A stretch of 64,000 nt of DNA from Sulfurovaceae bacterium (GTDB lineage Bacteria > Campylobacterota > Campylobacteria > Campylobacterales > Sulfurovaceae), in contig JAQTLV010000004.1 in assembly GCA_028714675.1 (NCBI GenBank), forward strand, positions 1 through 64,000, in the 5' to 3' direction. The position numbers and the translations under genes are program-made. Of the stretch, positions 32,909 to 41,577 are shown one piece after another. The first letter of the stretch is position 1, and each line of letters begins with the position of its first letter. The notes below the pieces were generated by a model, which was not told the origin of the DNA, did no database searches, and saw only the letters and a program-made list of their open reading frames with translations.

Positions 32909-34782
32909 TGTTTAATGGAATTAATAGATTTAAAATTACAATATTCTTGTTTGTTACTATATGGTTTGTTATGTTTATACGATTGTATTATTTAAGTATA
33001 AAATCAAATGTATTTTATGAGGAATTAGCAAAATCAAATGCTCAAAAGTCTTATTATATAAAACCAGCTCGTGGTGAAATTTTTGACAACAAAGGAAGAC
33101 TACTTGCTGTTAATGATGTAGGCTTTTCTATATCTATAGTTCCAAAGCTTGATACAAAAGGCAAAGAGTTTAAAAATCTTTTAAAAGATTTAAAAAGAGA
33201 TATACCAGATATTAATGTCACAAGAATAGAAAAAGTTTATAAAAATGAGAGCTCATCATACAACCACAAGTATATAAGGGTTATTGAGTTCATACCGTTT
33301 GGAAAAATGCTAAATTTATATCCAAGACTTAGTTTAAATGAACTTGTAAATATAGAAGTAGAAACAAAAAGAATTTATCCTTTTGCTCAGTATGGAGCAC
33401 ATGTTATAGGCTATATTGGCAAATCAAATGATAAAGAAAATAAAAAAGATGAAACAGTAAAAATTATAGGCAAAGTAGGAAAAGGTGGTGTTGAAAAATA
33501 TTACAATAATTTTTTACAAGGTGAACCAGGTGCTATCATAAGCAAAGTAACTGCTACGAATGAAGAAGTAAATATTATCAAAAAAATACCACCAAAAGAA
33601 AATAGAAATTTGACACTCAATTTGGATATAGAACTACAAAAAATGATATATGATAAGTTTGGCTCACAAGCAGGAGCTGCTATAGTTATGCGTCCTAACG
33701 GTGAAGTAATAGCGGCTGTTAGTACACCTAGCTATAATCCAAATCTATTTGTTGGAGGAATAAGCAAAGAGGAGTGGGAAGTTTTGCAAAATAACTTTGA
33801 CCATCCATTTACTAATAAATTTTTAAATGGTGTGTATCCTCCAGGATCAACCATAAAAATGGGTATGGCATTGGCTATTGGAGAAGCTAACGTTGGAACG
33901 CTAGATAAACTCGAAACATGTCCAGGTGCGATAAAAGTCGGAAGAGGCGGTCAAATCTTTAGAGATTGGGCTAAAAATGGACATGGTATAGTTGATCTTA
34001 GAAAAGCAATTAGAGAGAGTGTGGATGTTTATTTTTATAAAAAAAGCTTAGCTACTGGGATAGATAGGTTTGCACCAAATCTAAAAAAATTCGGTTTTGG
34101 TATACCGACTGGTGTTGATATATATGGAGAGTCATCAGGTCTTGTACCAAATAGTAGTTGGAAGAGAAAAAGATTTAAAGAGATGTGGTATCCTGGCGAT
34201 ACTGTAAATACTTCCATAGGACAAGGATATATGCTAGTTACCCCAATGCAATTAGCAAGATATACAGCCACTATCGCAACTTCTTATTTGCCTCAACCTA
34301 TGTTTGTGAGTAAAGTTGGATCCAAAAAATTAAAACCAAAGTTACAATTTGTTAATTTGGACCAAAAGCATTTAAATCAAATAAGACTTGGCATGTTTGA
34401 TGTTTGTAATACTCCTGGCGGTACAGCACTTTCATCTTTTGGAAGAAATGTTCCTATCCATGTTGCTGGTAAAACTGGTACATCTCAAGTTACAGGAATT
34501 TCTAGAAGCGAAAAAGTAAGGATGAAAGAGAGCCAAATGGAGTATTACCAACGTTCTCACGCATGGATTACGACATATGCTCCTTTTGAAAAGCCAGAGT
34601 TCATAGTTACTGTTTTAGTTGAGCATGGAGGACATGGTGGAACAGCATCTGGACCAATTGCCGCTGAAATATATAGATGGTTGTATAGAAATGGATATTT
34701 TAAAGGTGTGGCAAAGCAAAATATAGTAGTAAATACTACATCTTCTATCGCTCCAGTTGCAAATCAAGGAGTAGGAGATTAG
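32908..34782 (+). CDS. mrdA: Penicillin-binding protein 2
   Basis: Transpeptidase of the elongasome that cross-links peptidoglycan during rod growth. One N-terminal membrane anchor (about 10-28), a PBP dimerisation domain starting IKPARGEIFDNKGRLLA, then the transpeptidase domain with PPGSTIKMGMAL (SxxK, serine nucleophile), SVDVYF in place of SxN, and AGKTGTSQV (KTG). 624 aa is normal. Its end overlaps the convergent ybeY gene by 4 bases. Confidence 0.95.
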   Translation: MFNGINRFKITIFLFVTIWFVMFIRLYYLSIKSNVFYEELAKSNAQKSYYIKPARGEIFDNKGRLLAVNDVGFSISIVPKLDTKGKEFKNLLKDLKRDIPDINVTRIEKVYKNESSSYNHKYIRVIEFIPFGKMLNLYPRLSLNELVNIEVETKRIYPFAQYGAHVIGYIGKSNDKENKKDETVKIIGKVGKGGVEKYYNNFLQGEPGAIISKVTATNEEVNIIKKIPPKENRNLTLNLDIELQKMIYDKFGSQAGAAIVMRPNGEVIAAVSTPSYNPNLFVGGISKEEWEVLQNNFDHPFTNKFLNGVYPPGSTIKMGMALAIGEANVGTLDKLETCPGAIKVGRGGQIFRDWAKNGHGIVDLRKAIRESVDVYFYKKSLATGIDRFAPNLKKFGFGIPTGVDIYGESSGLVPNSSWKRKRFKEMWYPGDTVNTSIGQGYMLVTPMQLARYTATIATSYLPQPMFVSKVGSKKLKPKLQFVNLDQKHLNQIRLGMFDVCNTPGGTALSSFGRNVPIHVAGKTGTSQVTGISRSEKVRMKESQMEYYQRSHAWITTYAPFEKPEFIVTVLVEHGGHGGTASGPIAAEIYRWLYRNGYFKGVAKQNIVVNTTSSIAPVANQGVGD

Positions 34783-35201
34783 TTTTGGGTCCTAACAATA
34801 AGGCTTTTTGGGAGCCTGAATTCTTTTATCCAATACTCTTCTTTGTCTCTCATCTCACCATTATCGATTTCATGATCATATCCAGATAAGTGAAGAAGAC
34901 CATGTATGAGTAATAGTGCTACCTCCTCATCAAGTGAATGTCCTAGCTCATCTGATATATTTTTAGCATATTCTAACGATATAATTACTGTTCCAGCGGG
35001 CTCATACCCCGTTATATTTTCAATAGGAAAGCTTAGAACATCAGTTGGCTTATCAATATCTCTATATTGCCTATTATAGCCTTGTATTGTGCTATTGTCT
35101 GTTAAGATTATCTCTACGTCTTGTGAAATGATTGAATTTACAATATTTTCAAGTAAAGTATAATTTATTTGTGTGTCAGTTTCATTTTCTATATCTATCA
35201 T
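34779..35201 (-). CDS. ybeY: YbeY endoribonuclease/rRNA maturation factor
   Basis: Single-strand endoribonuclease for 16S rRNA 3' processing and ribosome quality control. The zinc site HGLLHLSGYDHE (about residues 108-119) is the UPF0054 signature, and DKPTDVLSFP is conserved. 140 aa is typical. Divergent from queC. Confidence 0.93.
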   Translation of the reverse strand: MIDIENETDTQINYTLLENIVNSIISQDVEIILTDNSTIQGYNRQYRDIDKPTDVLSFPIENITGYEPAGTVIISLEYAKNISDELGHSLDEEVALLLIHGLLHLSGYDHEIDNGEMRDKEEYWIKEFRLPKSLIVRTQN

Positions 35202-35263
35202 ATTGGGATTTTATCCAAAATATTGGTAGAATTACACATAAATCTATAAAATTAGAGATTTAT

Positions 35264-35326
35264 AGAGCAACTATGTTGCGAGAGCTGTCTGTTGAAGACC
35301 CAGTTTGGGGCTTTGCTCTAAACTGG
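35264..35326 (+). promoter_or_regulatory. Structured leader upstream of queC (possible riboswitch)
   Basis: AGAGCAA (35264-35270) can pair with TTGCTCT (35313-35319), and CCAGTTT (35300-35306) can pair with AAACTGG (35320-35326). The second helix straddles the 3' arm of the first, so together they make an H-type pseudoknot. The inner GCAAC/GTTGC hairpin (35267-35279) competes with the first helix. It ends 25 bases before the queC start. I cannot match it to the preQ1 classes I know; a regulatory RNA is inference. Confidence 0.45.
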
Positions 35327-35351
35327 AATATTAAATGTGAAGGATTCAAAT

Positions 35352-36017
35352 TTGGTTAAAAAAGCAGTTTGTGTAATTTCTGGAGGTATGGATAGCACGC
35401 TAAGTGCAAAAATAGCTCAAAATGATGGATATGAAGTCATAGGAGTACACTATAACTATTTGCAAAGAACAGAACAAAAAGAGCTTGAAGCCTTTAGAAA
35501 TGTTGTGGATGCGTTGGGCATAAAAACAAAATATGAGATAGATTTGCCATTTTTTGCTGACATTGGTGCTTCGGCTTTGACAGATAAAAGTATAGAAGTG
35601 CCAGTTTCGGGATTGAGTGATGGCGTACCAGTTACTTATGTGCCTTTTAGAAATGGTATATTTTTATCCATTGCTGCTTCCATAGCAGAAAAAGAGGGGG
35701 CAAAAGCTATTTATATAGGTGTGGTTGAAGAAGATAGCAGTGGATATCCTGATTGCAGAGATGAGTATATAAAACAGATGCAACATGCTATCAATCTAGG
35801 CACAAAAGATGAAACAAAAATAGAGATAATAACTCCACTTGTAAATTTATCAAAAAAAGATATAGTTTTAAAAGCTATCGAACTCGATGTGCCACTACAA
35901 TTTACTTGGAGCTGTTATAAAAATAGCGACAAAGCTTGTGGTGTTTGTGATAGTTGTCGCTTGAGACTAAGAGGATTTGAGAGAGCAGGGGTCAAAGACC
36001 CGATAGAGTATGCCTAG
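35352..36017 (+). CDS. queC: 7-cyano-7-deazaguanine synthase
   Basis: Converts 7-carboxy-7-deazaguanine to preQ0, a precursor of queuosine in tRNA. PP-loop ISGGMDSTLSAKIA near the N-terminus; C-terminal zinc motif CGVCDSCRLRLRGF. 221 aa. The start is TTG 35352, seven bases after AAGGA; a GTG at 35337 would put that site inside the gene. A structured leader precedes it (35264-35326). Confidence 0.93.
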   Translation: MVKKAVCVISGGMDSTLSAKIAQNDGYEVIGVHYNYLQRTEQKELEAFRNVVDALGIKTKYEIDLPFFADIGASALTDKSIEVPVSGLSDGVPVTYVPFRNGIFLSIAASIAEKEGAKAIYIGVVEEDSSGYPDCRDEYIKQMQHAINLGTKDETKIEIITPLVNLSKKDIVLKAIELDVPLQFTWSCYKNSDKACGVCDSCRLRLRGFERAGVKDPIEYA

Positions 36018-36751
36018 TTTATATAATAATCTAGCGTATAGCGTAAATCTTCGTCAAGCTCTAGATTTTTTCTCATCCATTCTAGATATTTAAAATCCTC
36101 TTTTACTATATCTTTAACCATTCTATCTTTATATTTACCAAACTTAAAAGCTTTTATAAGTACAGGTTCTTGTGTAAGACGAGCTAAAACTTCCATTATC
36201 TCTTTTTTGCCATGAATATTGGTCGCAGCTTCTACAAGTTTAGATAACAATAGTTTCATTACAAGAACATCGCCTATGGCATCGTGAGCTTTTATGGTAA
36301 TATTTAGTTTATTTGCCTCTTCAAGTTCTGTTTTGTATAGCTCAAGAGAATATCTAAGATATTGCAAAGCGTGAGATTTTTCATCTGCTAGTAGATGTTT
36401 TGCACATCTTAGGGTATCTATGATTGTGTAATTGTTTTCAAATCCCTCTTTTTTAACCATTTCCAAATCAAAAGATATGTTATGAGCTATGAGAAAATTT
36501 TCATTTGAATTATATTTTTGAAGCTCTTTATAAAAGCTACTCTCAATAAATTTTGGTTTTCCTTCTATGATATCAGGTGTTATGTGATGAACAGCCATAG
36601 CATCTATGCTGATAGGAACTTCACAACTGCAAAGCTCGTCAAAAACTTCTATTTTATTTTTATCATGAACGATTAGACCACCTATTTGTATAATCCTATC
36701 ATTTTCTTGATTTCCAGTAGTTTCTGTATCAAAAAGTATATATTTTGCCAT
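36014..36751 (-). CDS. DnaQ/ExoX-like 3'-5' exonuclease
   Basis: A 245-aa DEDDh exonuclease. Motif Exo I FDTETTGNQ, Exo II LIAHNISFDLEM, Exo III AHDAIGDVLV contain the four acidic ligands and histidine. A C-terminal extension (about 190-245, FKFGKYKDRMVKDI to YLEWMRKNL) matches the small domain often attached to ExoX-type nucleases. It is not the polymerase III epsilon subunit proper, which lacks this tail; likely a repair or RNA-processing nuclease. Convergent with queC (4-base overlap). Confidence 0.85.
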   Translation of the reverse strand: MAKYILFDTETTGNQENDRIIQIGGLIVHDKNKIEVFDELCSCEVPISIDAMAVHHITPDIIEGKPKFIESSFYKELQKYNSNENFLIAHNISFDLEMVKKEGFENNYTIIDTLRCAKHLLADEKSHALQYLRYSLELYKTELEEANKLNITIKAHDAIGDVLVMKLLLSKLVEAATNIHGKKEIMEVLARLTQEPVLIKAFKFGKYKDRMVKDIVKEDFKYLEWMRKNLELDEDLRYTLDYYIN

Positions 36752-36844
36752 TTTTTATCCTTGGCAAAAATTATACCCAAAAATGATAATGAGAAAATTT
36801 AGTCTAAATTAGTATAATCATATATAATAAATGAGGTGATATAT

Positions 36845-37282
36845 ATGGACAATATGCTAATAGAACACATGATGAATCCACAAAATTATGGAGTTTTAGA
36901 AGATAGTAATAGCGAGGGAATAGGTAAAAATCCTCACAATGGGGAAAAGGTAATAATATTTTTGAAAGTCAAAGATGAGATAATAGAAGACATTAGTTTT
37001 CAAGCCATTGGCTGCATGACAACAGTTTTGGCAGGCTCTTTGATTACGACTGAAGCAAAAGATTCTAGTTTAGATAGAGCCGAGAAGCTAGTGGGCGCAA
37101 CGCTAGGAATGTTGGACAATATACCACCAGAAGAGGCCGCATGTTCGGAAATGGTTGCCCTTGCACTTCAAGCATCCATAGATACATACAAAGCTAGACA
37201 AAAAGACAAAGACTTTCCTATGATTACATACAAGATAGAACAAACTTGTGTACCACAAAATGAGGAGATGACAAATGAATAA
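36845..37282 (+). CDS. NifU/IscU-like protein lacking the first ligand cysteine
   Basis: An IscU-fold protein of 145 aa. The usual CGD motif near residue 32 reads NGE (GKNPHNGEKV): asparagine replaces the first cysteine and glutamate the conserved aspartate. The second and third cysteines remain (IGCMTTVLAG, Cys57; ACSEMVALALQAS, Cys100). Without the first ligand, ordinary scaffold function is doubtful; it might bind a cluster differently or serve regulation. The ATG at 36845 has GAGGTGA six bases upstream. It overlaps the ferritin-like gene by 8 bases. Confidence 0.85.
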   Translation: MDNMLIEHMMNPQNYGVLEDSNSEGIGKNPHNGEKVIIFLKVKDEIIEDISFQAIGCMTTVLAGSLITTEAKDSSLDRAEKLVGATLGMLDNIPPEEAACSEMVALALQASIDTYKARQKDKDFPMITYKIEQTCVPQNEEMTNE

Positions 37283-38111
37283 GATATTGATTTTGATTCA
37301 TGAAATTTGGCTAGAAACATTGATGGCAGCATTTATGAGTAAAGAGCAAGCTACAAAACAAAAATTATTTGATTTTTCAGATATGTTTTTTAGACACTTT
37401 ACTTGGGTTGAAAATGATCTTATAAAGCAAAATATCAATTATGATTACAATAGAAATACGATACCTATAAAAGTTGATAGCTTGCAAGTTATAATCGGAG
37501 ATATTATCAGAAGGTTAAATACACTAGAACTTATTTTAGTTGATTGCCAAGATAAAGCACTAACACAAAGAATAGAAACAGATATAAAATATATCAAATT
37601 TACACTTGCTAAAATTCCAGATGAAGCAGTAAGCTCTTTTGATATGGCTAGAGTTTTAGATGATATTCCACTTAGCGAAGAAGCAACTGATGCTTTGACT
37701 CTATTTTTGTTTGAGGAGAGCTATAAAGAGTATGAGCTTATAATGATATATAATTATCTAAAAGCACATAGCAAGGAACAAAATCTAATTAGAATTTTTC
37801 AAATTCTAATTGATGAGAGTTTTTATCATCTTAAACAATTTGGTCAAATGATGAGCGATATGGGTATACTTGGAGTTCCACGAATCATAGCAAAAGAACT
37901 CTATCAAGTTGAAAGTGTTACTGAGTTTTTAGAAAATGGTATCGATGAAGAGTTAAATGCAAAAGAAGAGTGCAAAAAACTTTCAAATGCTGTAGCAAGT
38001 GAAAATGCCTCATTAGCTAAATTTTTTGATTTTATAAATTATCAAGAAAATTACCATATAGAGCTCATGAAAGAAGCTCTCGCTCAGTACAAAAAGGAAA
38101 TAAATGACTAA
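37275..38111 (+). CDS. Ferritin-like helical protein
   Basis: A 278-aa all-helical cytoplasmic protein. The C-terminal half has spacing typical of a diiron four-helix bundle: LFEESYKEYELI, DESFYHLKQFGQMM (ExxH-type) and NYQENYHIELMKEAL (ExxH). The N-terminal half (FSDMFFRHFTWVENDLI) may be a second, degenerate bundle. Member of the ferritin-like superfamily, exact family not identified. It overlaps the NifU-like gene (8 bases) and psd (8 bases), so the four genes form one operon. Confidence 0.7.
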   Translation: MNKILILIHEIWLETLMAAFMSKEQATKQKLFDFSDMFFRHFTWVENDLIKQNINYDYNRNTIPIKVDSLQVIIGDIIRRLNTLELILVDCQDKALTQRIETDIKYIKFTLAKIPDEAVSSFDMARVLDDIPLSEEATDALTLFLFEESYKEYELIMIYNYLKAHSKEQNLIRIFQILIDESFYHLKQFGQMMSDMGILGVPRIIAKELYQVESVTEFLENGIDEELNAKEECKKLSNAVASENASLAKFFDFINYQENYHIELMKEALAQYKKEIND

Positions 38112-38925
38112 AAAGCATTATACATCATTAGCGTCTTCTCTTTTTGGCAAATTTGCAAATAGAGAAAATCCAACACCTTTACAAAATATCATAAATCGAA
38201 CATATGTAAAATCTATGGGGCTTGATATGAGCAGATTTGATACTCCAGAGAGCTATAAAAGTCTAAATAAGCTTTTTACAAGAGCATTAAAACAGATGCC
38301 CAAGTTCGATAAAAAAATTGGTGTTATCATCTCTCCAGTTGACGCTTTGATAACTGATTTTGGACAGATAAAAGAAGGTAAGGCTTATCAGATAAAAGGA
38401 ATGAGTTACAATATAGACTACTTACTCGGAAGTAATTACTCGCAAGATTTAAAGCTATTAAATGGCGGTAATTTCGTAAATTTTTATCTATCCCCAAAGG
38501 ATTATCATAGATATCATATACCTCTTGACTTACAAGTTTTGAGTGCTACTCATATACCAGGGAAACTTTATCCTGTAAATATGCCGCTTTTAAAAAATAA
38601 ACTCAATCTTTTTATCGAAAACGAAAGAGTGGTGCTTGAATGCATAACAAAAAATGGCAAAAAACTTTTTATGGTTTTAGTAGGTGCGTTAAATGTAGGA
38701 AAAATGGTATTAACATTTGATGATAGAATACAAACAAATGCTTGTGCTTCAGAGGTAACTCATTACAAATATGATGATTTGAAGTTTAAAAAAGGTGATT
38801 TGTTTGGTTGGTTTGAGATGGGCTCAACTATTGTTATTTTTACAGAAGAAGGTTTGGCAACATTTGATGATTTGCAAATCAATCAAAAAGTAACTTTTGG
38901 CGATACCATAGGCAAGGTTCTATGA
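38104..38925 (+). CDS. psd: Phosphatidylserine decarboxylase proenzyme
   Basis: Makes phosphatidylethanolamine. The proenzyme cleaves itself before the serine of the GST motif to form the pyruvoyl cofactor; here the motif is MGSTIV (near residue 238) where LGST is usual. Other conserved segments: FYLSPKDYHRYHIP and ISPVDALI. 273 aa. Overlaps its neighbours on both sides. Its grouping with iron-related genes is odd but known clusters of this kind exist in the phylum. Confidence 0.92.
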   Translation: MTKKHYTSLASSLFGKFANRENPTPLQNIINRTYVKSMGLDMSRFDTPESYKSLNKLFTRALKQMPKFDKKIGVIISPVDALITDFGQIKEGKAYQIKGMSYNIDYLLGSNYSQDLKLLNGGNFVNFYLSPKDYHRYHIPLDLQVLSATHIPGKLYPVNMPLLKNKLNLFIENERVVLECITKNGKKLFMVLVGALNVGKMVLTFDDRIQTNACASEVTHYKYDDLKFKKGDLFGWFEMGSTIVIFTEEGLATFDDLQINQKVTFGDTIGKVL

Positions 38926-39557
38926 AAAAGAAAAGTGTAATCTTTGATATGGATGGCACATTGGTAAATAGTTCAGTAACACTTGCCAATGCCATAAACT
39001 ATGTTAGAGAACAACTTTACTTGCCAAGACTAAAGAGCGAAGATATTTTATCAAGAGTAAATGATCATAGTATAAATCCAGCAGAGTATTTTTATAAGTC
39101 AAAAATTTTTTTACCAATTCATGAAAAATTCTTTTCAGAATACTATAGCGCACATCATGATAAGGAGCTTGAGCTTTATGATGGCATAATGGATATGATA
39201 TTGGAGCTCAAAAAAAGAGAATTTAAAATCGCTATCGCTACAAATGCTTATAGAAAATCAGCACTTGAGTCATTATCTCATCTAGGCATCATAGAGCATT
39301 TTGATAGTGTTGTTTGTTTTGATGATGTAGGTAGAGGAAAACCAGAGCCAGATATGTTGCATAAGATATTAGAGGATTTTAATATAGCCACGCATGAAGC
39401 TATATTTGTAGGCGATGGTGAGCGTGATAAGATGGCAGCAGATAATGCAAATATAGACTTCATAATGGTAAATTGGGGATTTACCGATCATGAAGATGCT
39501 GTTAGTTGTGTAGATCATTTAAAAAAGTTATTATTTAAATTTCAGAATGACGGATGA
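38922..39557 (+). CDS. HAD-superfamily phosphatase, phosphoglycolate phosphatase-like
   Basis: A 211-aa HAD hydrolase subfamily I. FDMDGTLVNSS carries the nucleophilic aspartate, IATNAYRKS is motif II, and FVGDGERDKMAADNA is motif III/IV. Likely phosphoglycolate phosphatase or a related small-metabolite phosphatase; the substrate is not decided by sequence. Last gene of the operon starting at 36845, overlapping psd by 4 bases. Confidence 0.85.
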   Translation: MKKKSVIFDMDGTLVNSSVTLANAINYVREQLYLPRLKSEDILSRVNDHSINPAEYFYKSKIFLPIHEKFFSEYYSAHHDKELELYDGIMDMILELKKREFKIAIATNAYRKSALESLSHLGIIEHFDSVVCFDDVGRGKPEPDMLHKILEDFNIATHEAIFVGDGERDKMAADNANIDFIMVNWGFTDHEDAVSCVDHLKKLLFKFQNDG

Positions 39558-39571
39558 TTGCCAAAAAATTA

Positions 39572-40030
39572 TTATTTCAAAGAGTTATCAACTGCTTTTT
39601 TTATAGCAATTGTTGTTTTATCTATAAGGTTTAGACAGTTTTTATCTTTGATATTATGAGTAAGCGACCAGTATTCTGGATTGATATATTCTACACTTAC
39701 TTTCCCCTCATAACTTTGCCATACTACGATTTTAAAAGGCACTTCCATGCCCATAGTAGGGTTGCAAGCTATTAGAGTTGAAGCAACTTTTGGTTCTGTA
39801 AAGGTTATGACTTTTTGTGGCTGTATGGTTATCTTGTTTTCATCTGCTATTTTTTTATGCTCAATTGTATCAAGCACTTCAAAATCTTGATTTTGTAGAG
39901 CTTTTTTAAGTGCTACTGTTGTTTCTTCAAGACCTTTTGTTGATGTATTTTGTATGATAAATTTTCCTTTATCGCCACCACATCCAGCAAGTAAAAAAAT
40001 CGACAATACCGCAAATACTAATCCTCTCAT
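39572..40030 (-). CDS. DUF302 lipoprotein
   Basis: A 152-aa lipoprotein with signal and lipobox LLAGC (Cys17). The DUF302 domain (about residues 30-130) contains ALKKALQNQDFEVL, IACNPTMGMEVPFKIVVW and the YINPEYW stretch. DUF302 proteins occur across proteobacteria with sulfur oxidation genes and elsewhere; function unknown. It follows ychF by 19 bases on the same strand. Confidence 0.88.
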   Translation of the reverse strand: MRGLVFAVLSIFLLAGCGGDKGKFIIQNTSTKGLEETTVALKKALQNQDFEVLDTIEHKKIADENKITIQPQKVITFTEPKVASTLIACNPTMGMEVPFKIVVWQSYEGKVSVEYINPEYWSLTHNIKDKNCLNLIDKTTIAIKKAVDNSLK

Positions 40031-40049
40031 AATTCCCCCCTTGTTTTAT

Positions 40050-41153
40050 TTATACATTAAACCTAAAGTGCATAACGTCTCCGTCTTGGACTATGTACTC
40101 TTTGCCTTCTAGTCTCATTTTACCAGCTTCTTTTGCTCCAGCTTCGCCTTTATTTGCTATAAAGTCTTCATAAGCTATAACTTCAGCACGAATAAAGCCT
40201 TTTTCAAAGTCATTGTGGATAACTGCAGCTGCTTTTGGTGCTGTTGTATTTTGTCTGATAGTCCAAGCACGAACTTCTTTTACACCTGCTGTAAAATAAC
40301 TCATAAGACCAAGCTTTGCAAATCCTTTTTTGATGATTTGATCTAGTCCAGATGCTTCAACACCCAAAGATGTGAGCATTTCAGCCTTTTCTTCCTCGTC
40401 AAAATCAACCATATCTTCTTCTACTTTTGAGCATAGTTTTATAACTTCTCTGCCATATTTATTGGCATATTCTTTTAGTTTTTTTACAAAGTCACTATCT
40501 TCGCTTAGCCCATCTTCATCTACATTGGCACCATATATGATTTCTTTACCAGTGAGCAGTCTAAGGTCACGATTTAGTGCGATAAATGATTCATCATCTT
40601 TTTTGTCAAATGAAGCGACTGGATTGCCTTGATTGATATATGCCATAAGTTCTTCGGCTATCTCAAGTTGAGCTTTTGCTTCTCTATCGTTGCCTTTGGC
40701 TCTTTTGTTTAGTGCATCGATTCTTTTTTGCAAACTCTCGATATCTGCTAGTAGCAACTCTTCTTCTATAATCTCTACATCACGGAGCGGGTCTATCGAG
40801 CCTTCCACATGAACTATGTTGCTATCTTCAAAACATCTAACTATATGCAATATAACTTCTGTTTCTCTAATGTTTGATAGAAATTTATTGCCAAGCCCTT
40901 CGCCTCTGCTAGCACCCTTTACAAGTCCAGCGATATCTACAAAGTCTAGCGTTGAGTATTGGATTCTCTCTGGGTTTACAATCTTTGCCAACTCTTCAAG
41001 TCTCTCATCAGGAACAGGAACAACAGCCTTGTTTGGCTCGATTGTGCAAAAAGGATAGTTTGCACTTTGTGCGTTCTGTGCCTTTGTGAGTGCGTTGAAT
41101 GTTGTTGATTTTCCTACATTTGGCAATCCTACCAAACCAATACCTAATCCCAT
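40050..41153 (-). CDS. ychF: YchF/Ola1 redox-regulated ATPase
   Basis: P-loop protein that binds ribosomes and prefers ATP over GTP. N-terminal MGLGIGLVGLPNVGKSTTFN (G1), VDIAGLVKGASRGEGLG (G3), then a coiled-coil insertion (about 125-195), and a C-terminal TGS domain ending YIVQDGDVMHFRFNV. The start is ATG 41153 giving 367 aa, the family length; an upstream ATG (41234) would add 27 residues with no family counterpart. Confidence 0.95.
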   Translation of the reverse strand: MGLGIGLVGLPNVGKSTTFNALTKAQNAQSANYPFCTIEPNKAVVPVPDERLEELAKIVNPERIQYSTLDFVDIAGLVKGASRGEGLGNKFLSNIRETEVILHIVRCFEDSNIVHVEGSIDPLRDVEIIEEELLLADIESLQKRIDALNKRAKGNDREAKAQLEIAEELMAYINQGNPVASFDKKDDESFIALNRDLRLLTGKEIIYGANVDEDGLSEDSDFVKKLKEYANKYGREVIKLCSKVEEDMVDFDEEEKAEMLTSLGVEASGLDQIIKKGFAKLGLMSYFTAGVKEVRAWTIRQNTTAPKAAAVIHNDFEKGFIRAEVIAYEDFIANKGEAGAKEAGKMRLEGKEYIVQDGDVMHFRFNV

Positions 41154-41259
41154 ATATATCCTTGTGAGTAATAATAATTTAAATTTTTTGTATTGTATCA
41201 AAAGTTCACTCAAGGTATGGTATAATCCACTCAATTAACACTTGGATAAAGGAGCTAAA

Positions 41260-41574
41260 ATGGCAAAAGAAACCAAGAAAGATACAAATATGCTATCAGA
41301 TATAGGCATAGAAGTCAGTAACGATAAAATCGCCATAGATACCGCTAAAACAAAAGAGTTTTTTGGCAATATCCAACAACATATTCAAGATACAGCTCAA
41401 AATATCGGTGAACATATAGAAAAAGGTACCCAAAATGCAGGTATCAAGGTTGATGATGAACATATAGAAGTTGATTTGCAACAAACCAAAAATTTTATAG
41501 AAGAGATGGGTGAAAAGATAGAGCATTTTCTCGCTCACTTGGAACATAGTGTAGATAAATTATCCAAAAAATAG
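41260..41574 (+). CDS. Two-repeat helical protein of unknown function
   Basis: A 104-aa cytoplasmic protein built from two similar halves: GIEVSNDKIAIDTAKTKEF and GIKVDDEHIEVDLQQTKNF, each followed by an amphipathic helix. The spacing suggests an internally duplicated unit that could dimerise or bind a ligand at the repeat interface. AAAGGAG six bases before the ATG. Its stop is 3 bases before the radical SAM gene, so the two are probably co-expressed. Confidence 0.7.
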   Translation: MAKETKKDTNMLSDIGIEVSNDKIAIDTAKTKEFFGNIQQHIQDTAQNIGEHIEKGTQNAGIKVDDEHIEVDLQQTKNFIEEMGEKIEHFLAHLEHSVDKLSKK

Positions 41575-41577
41575 TCT

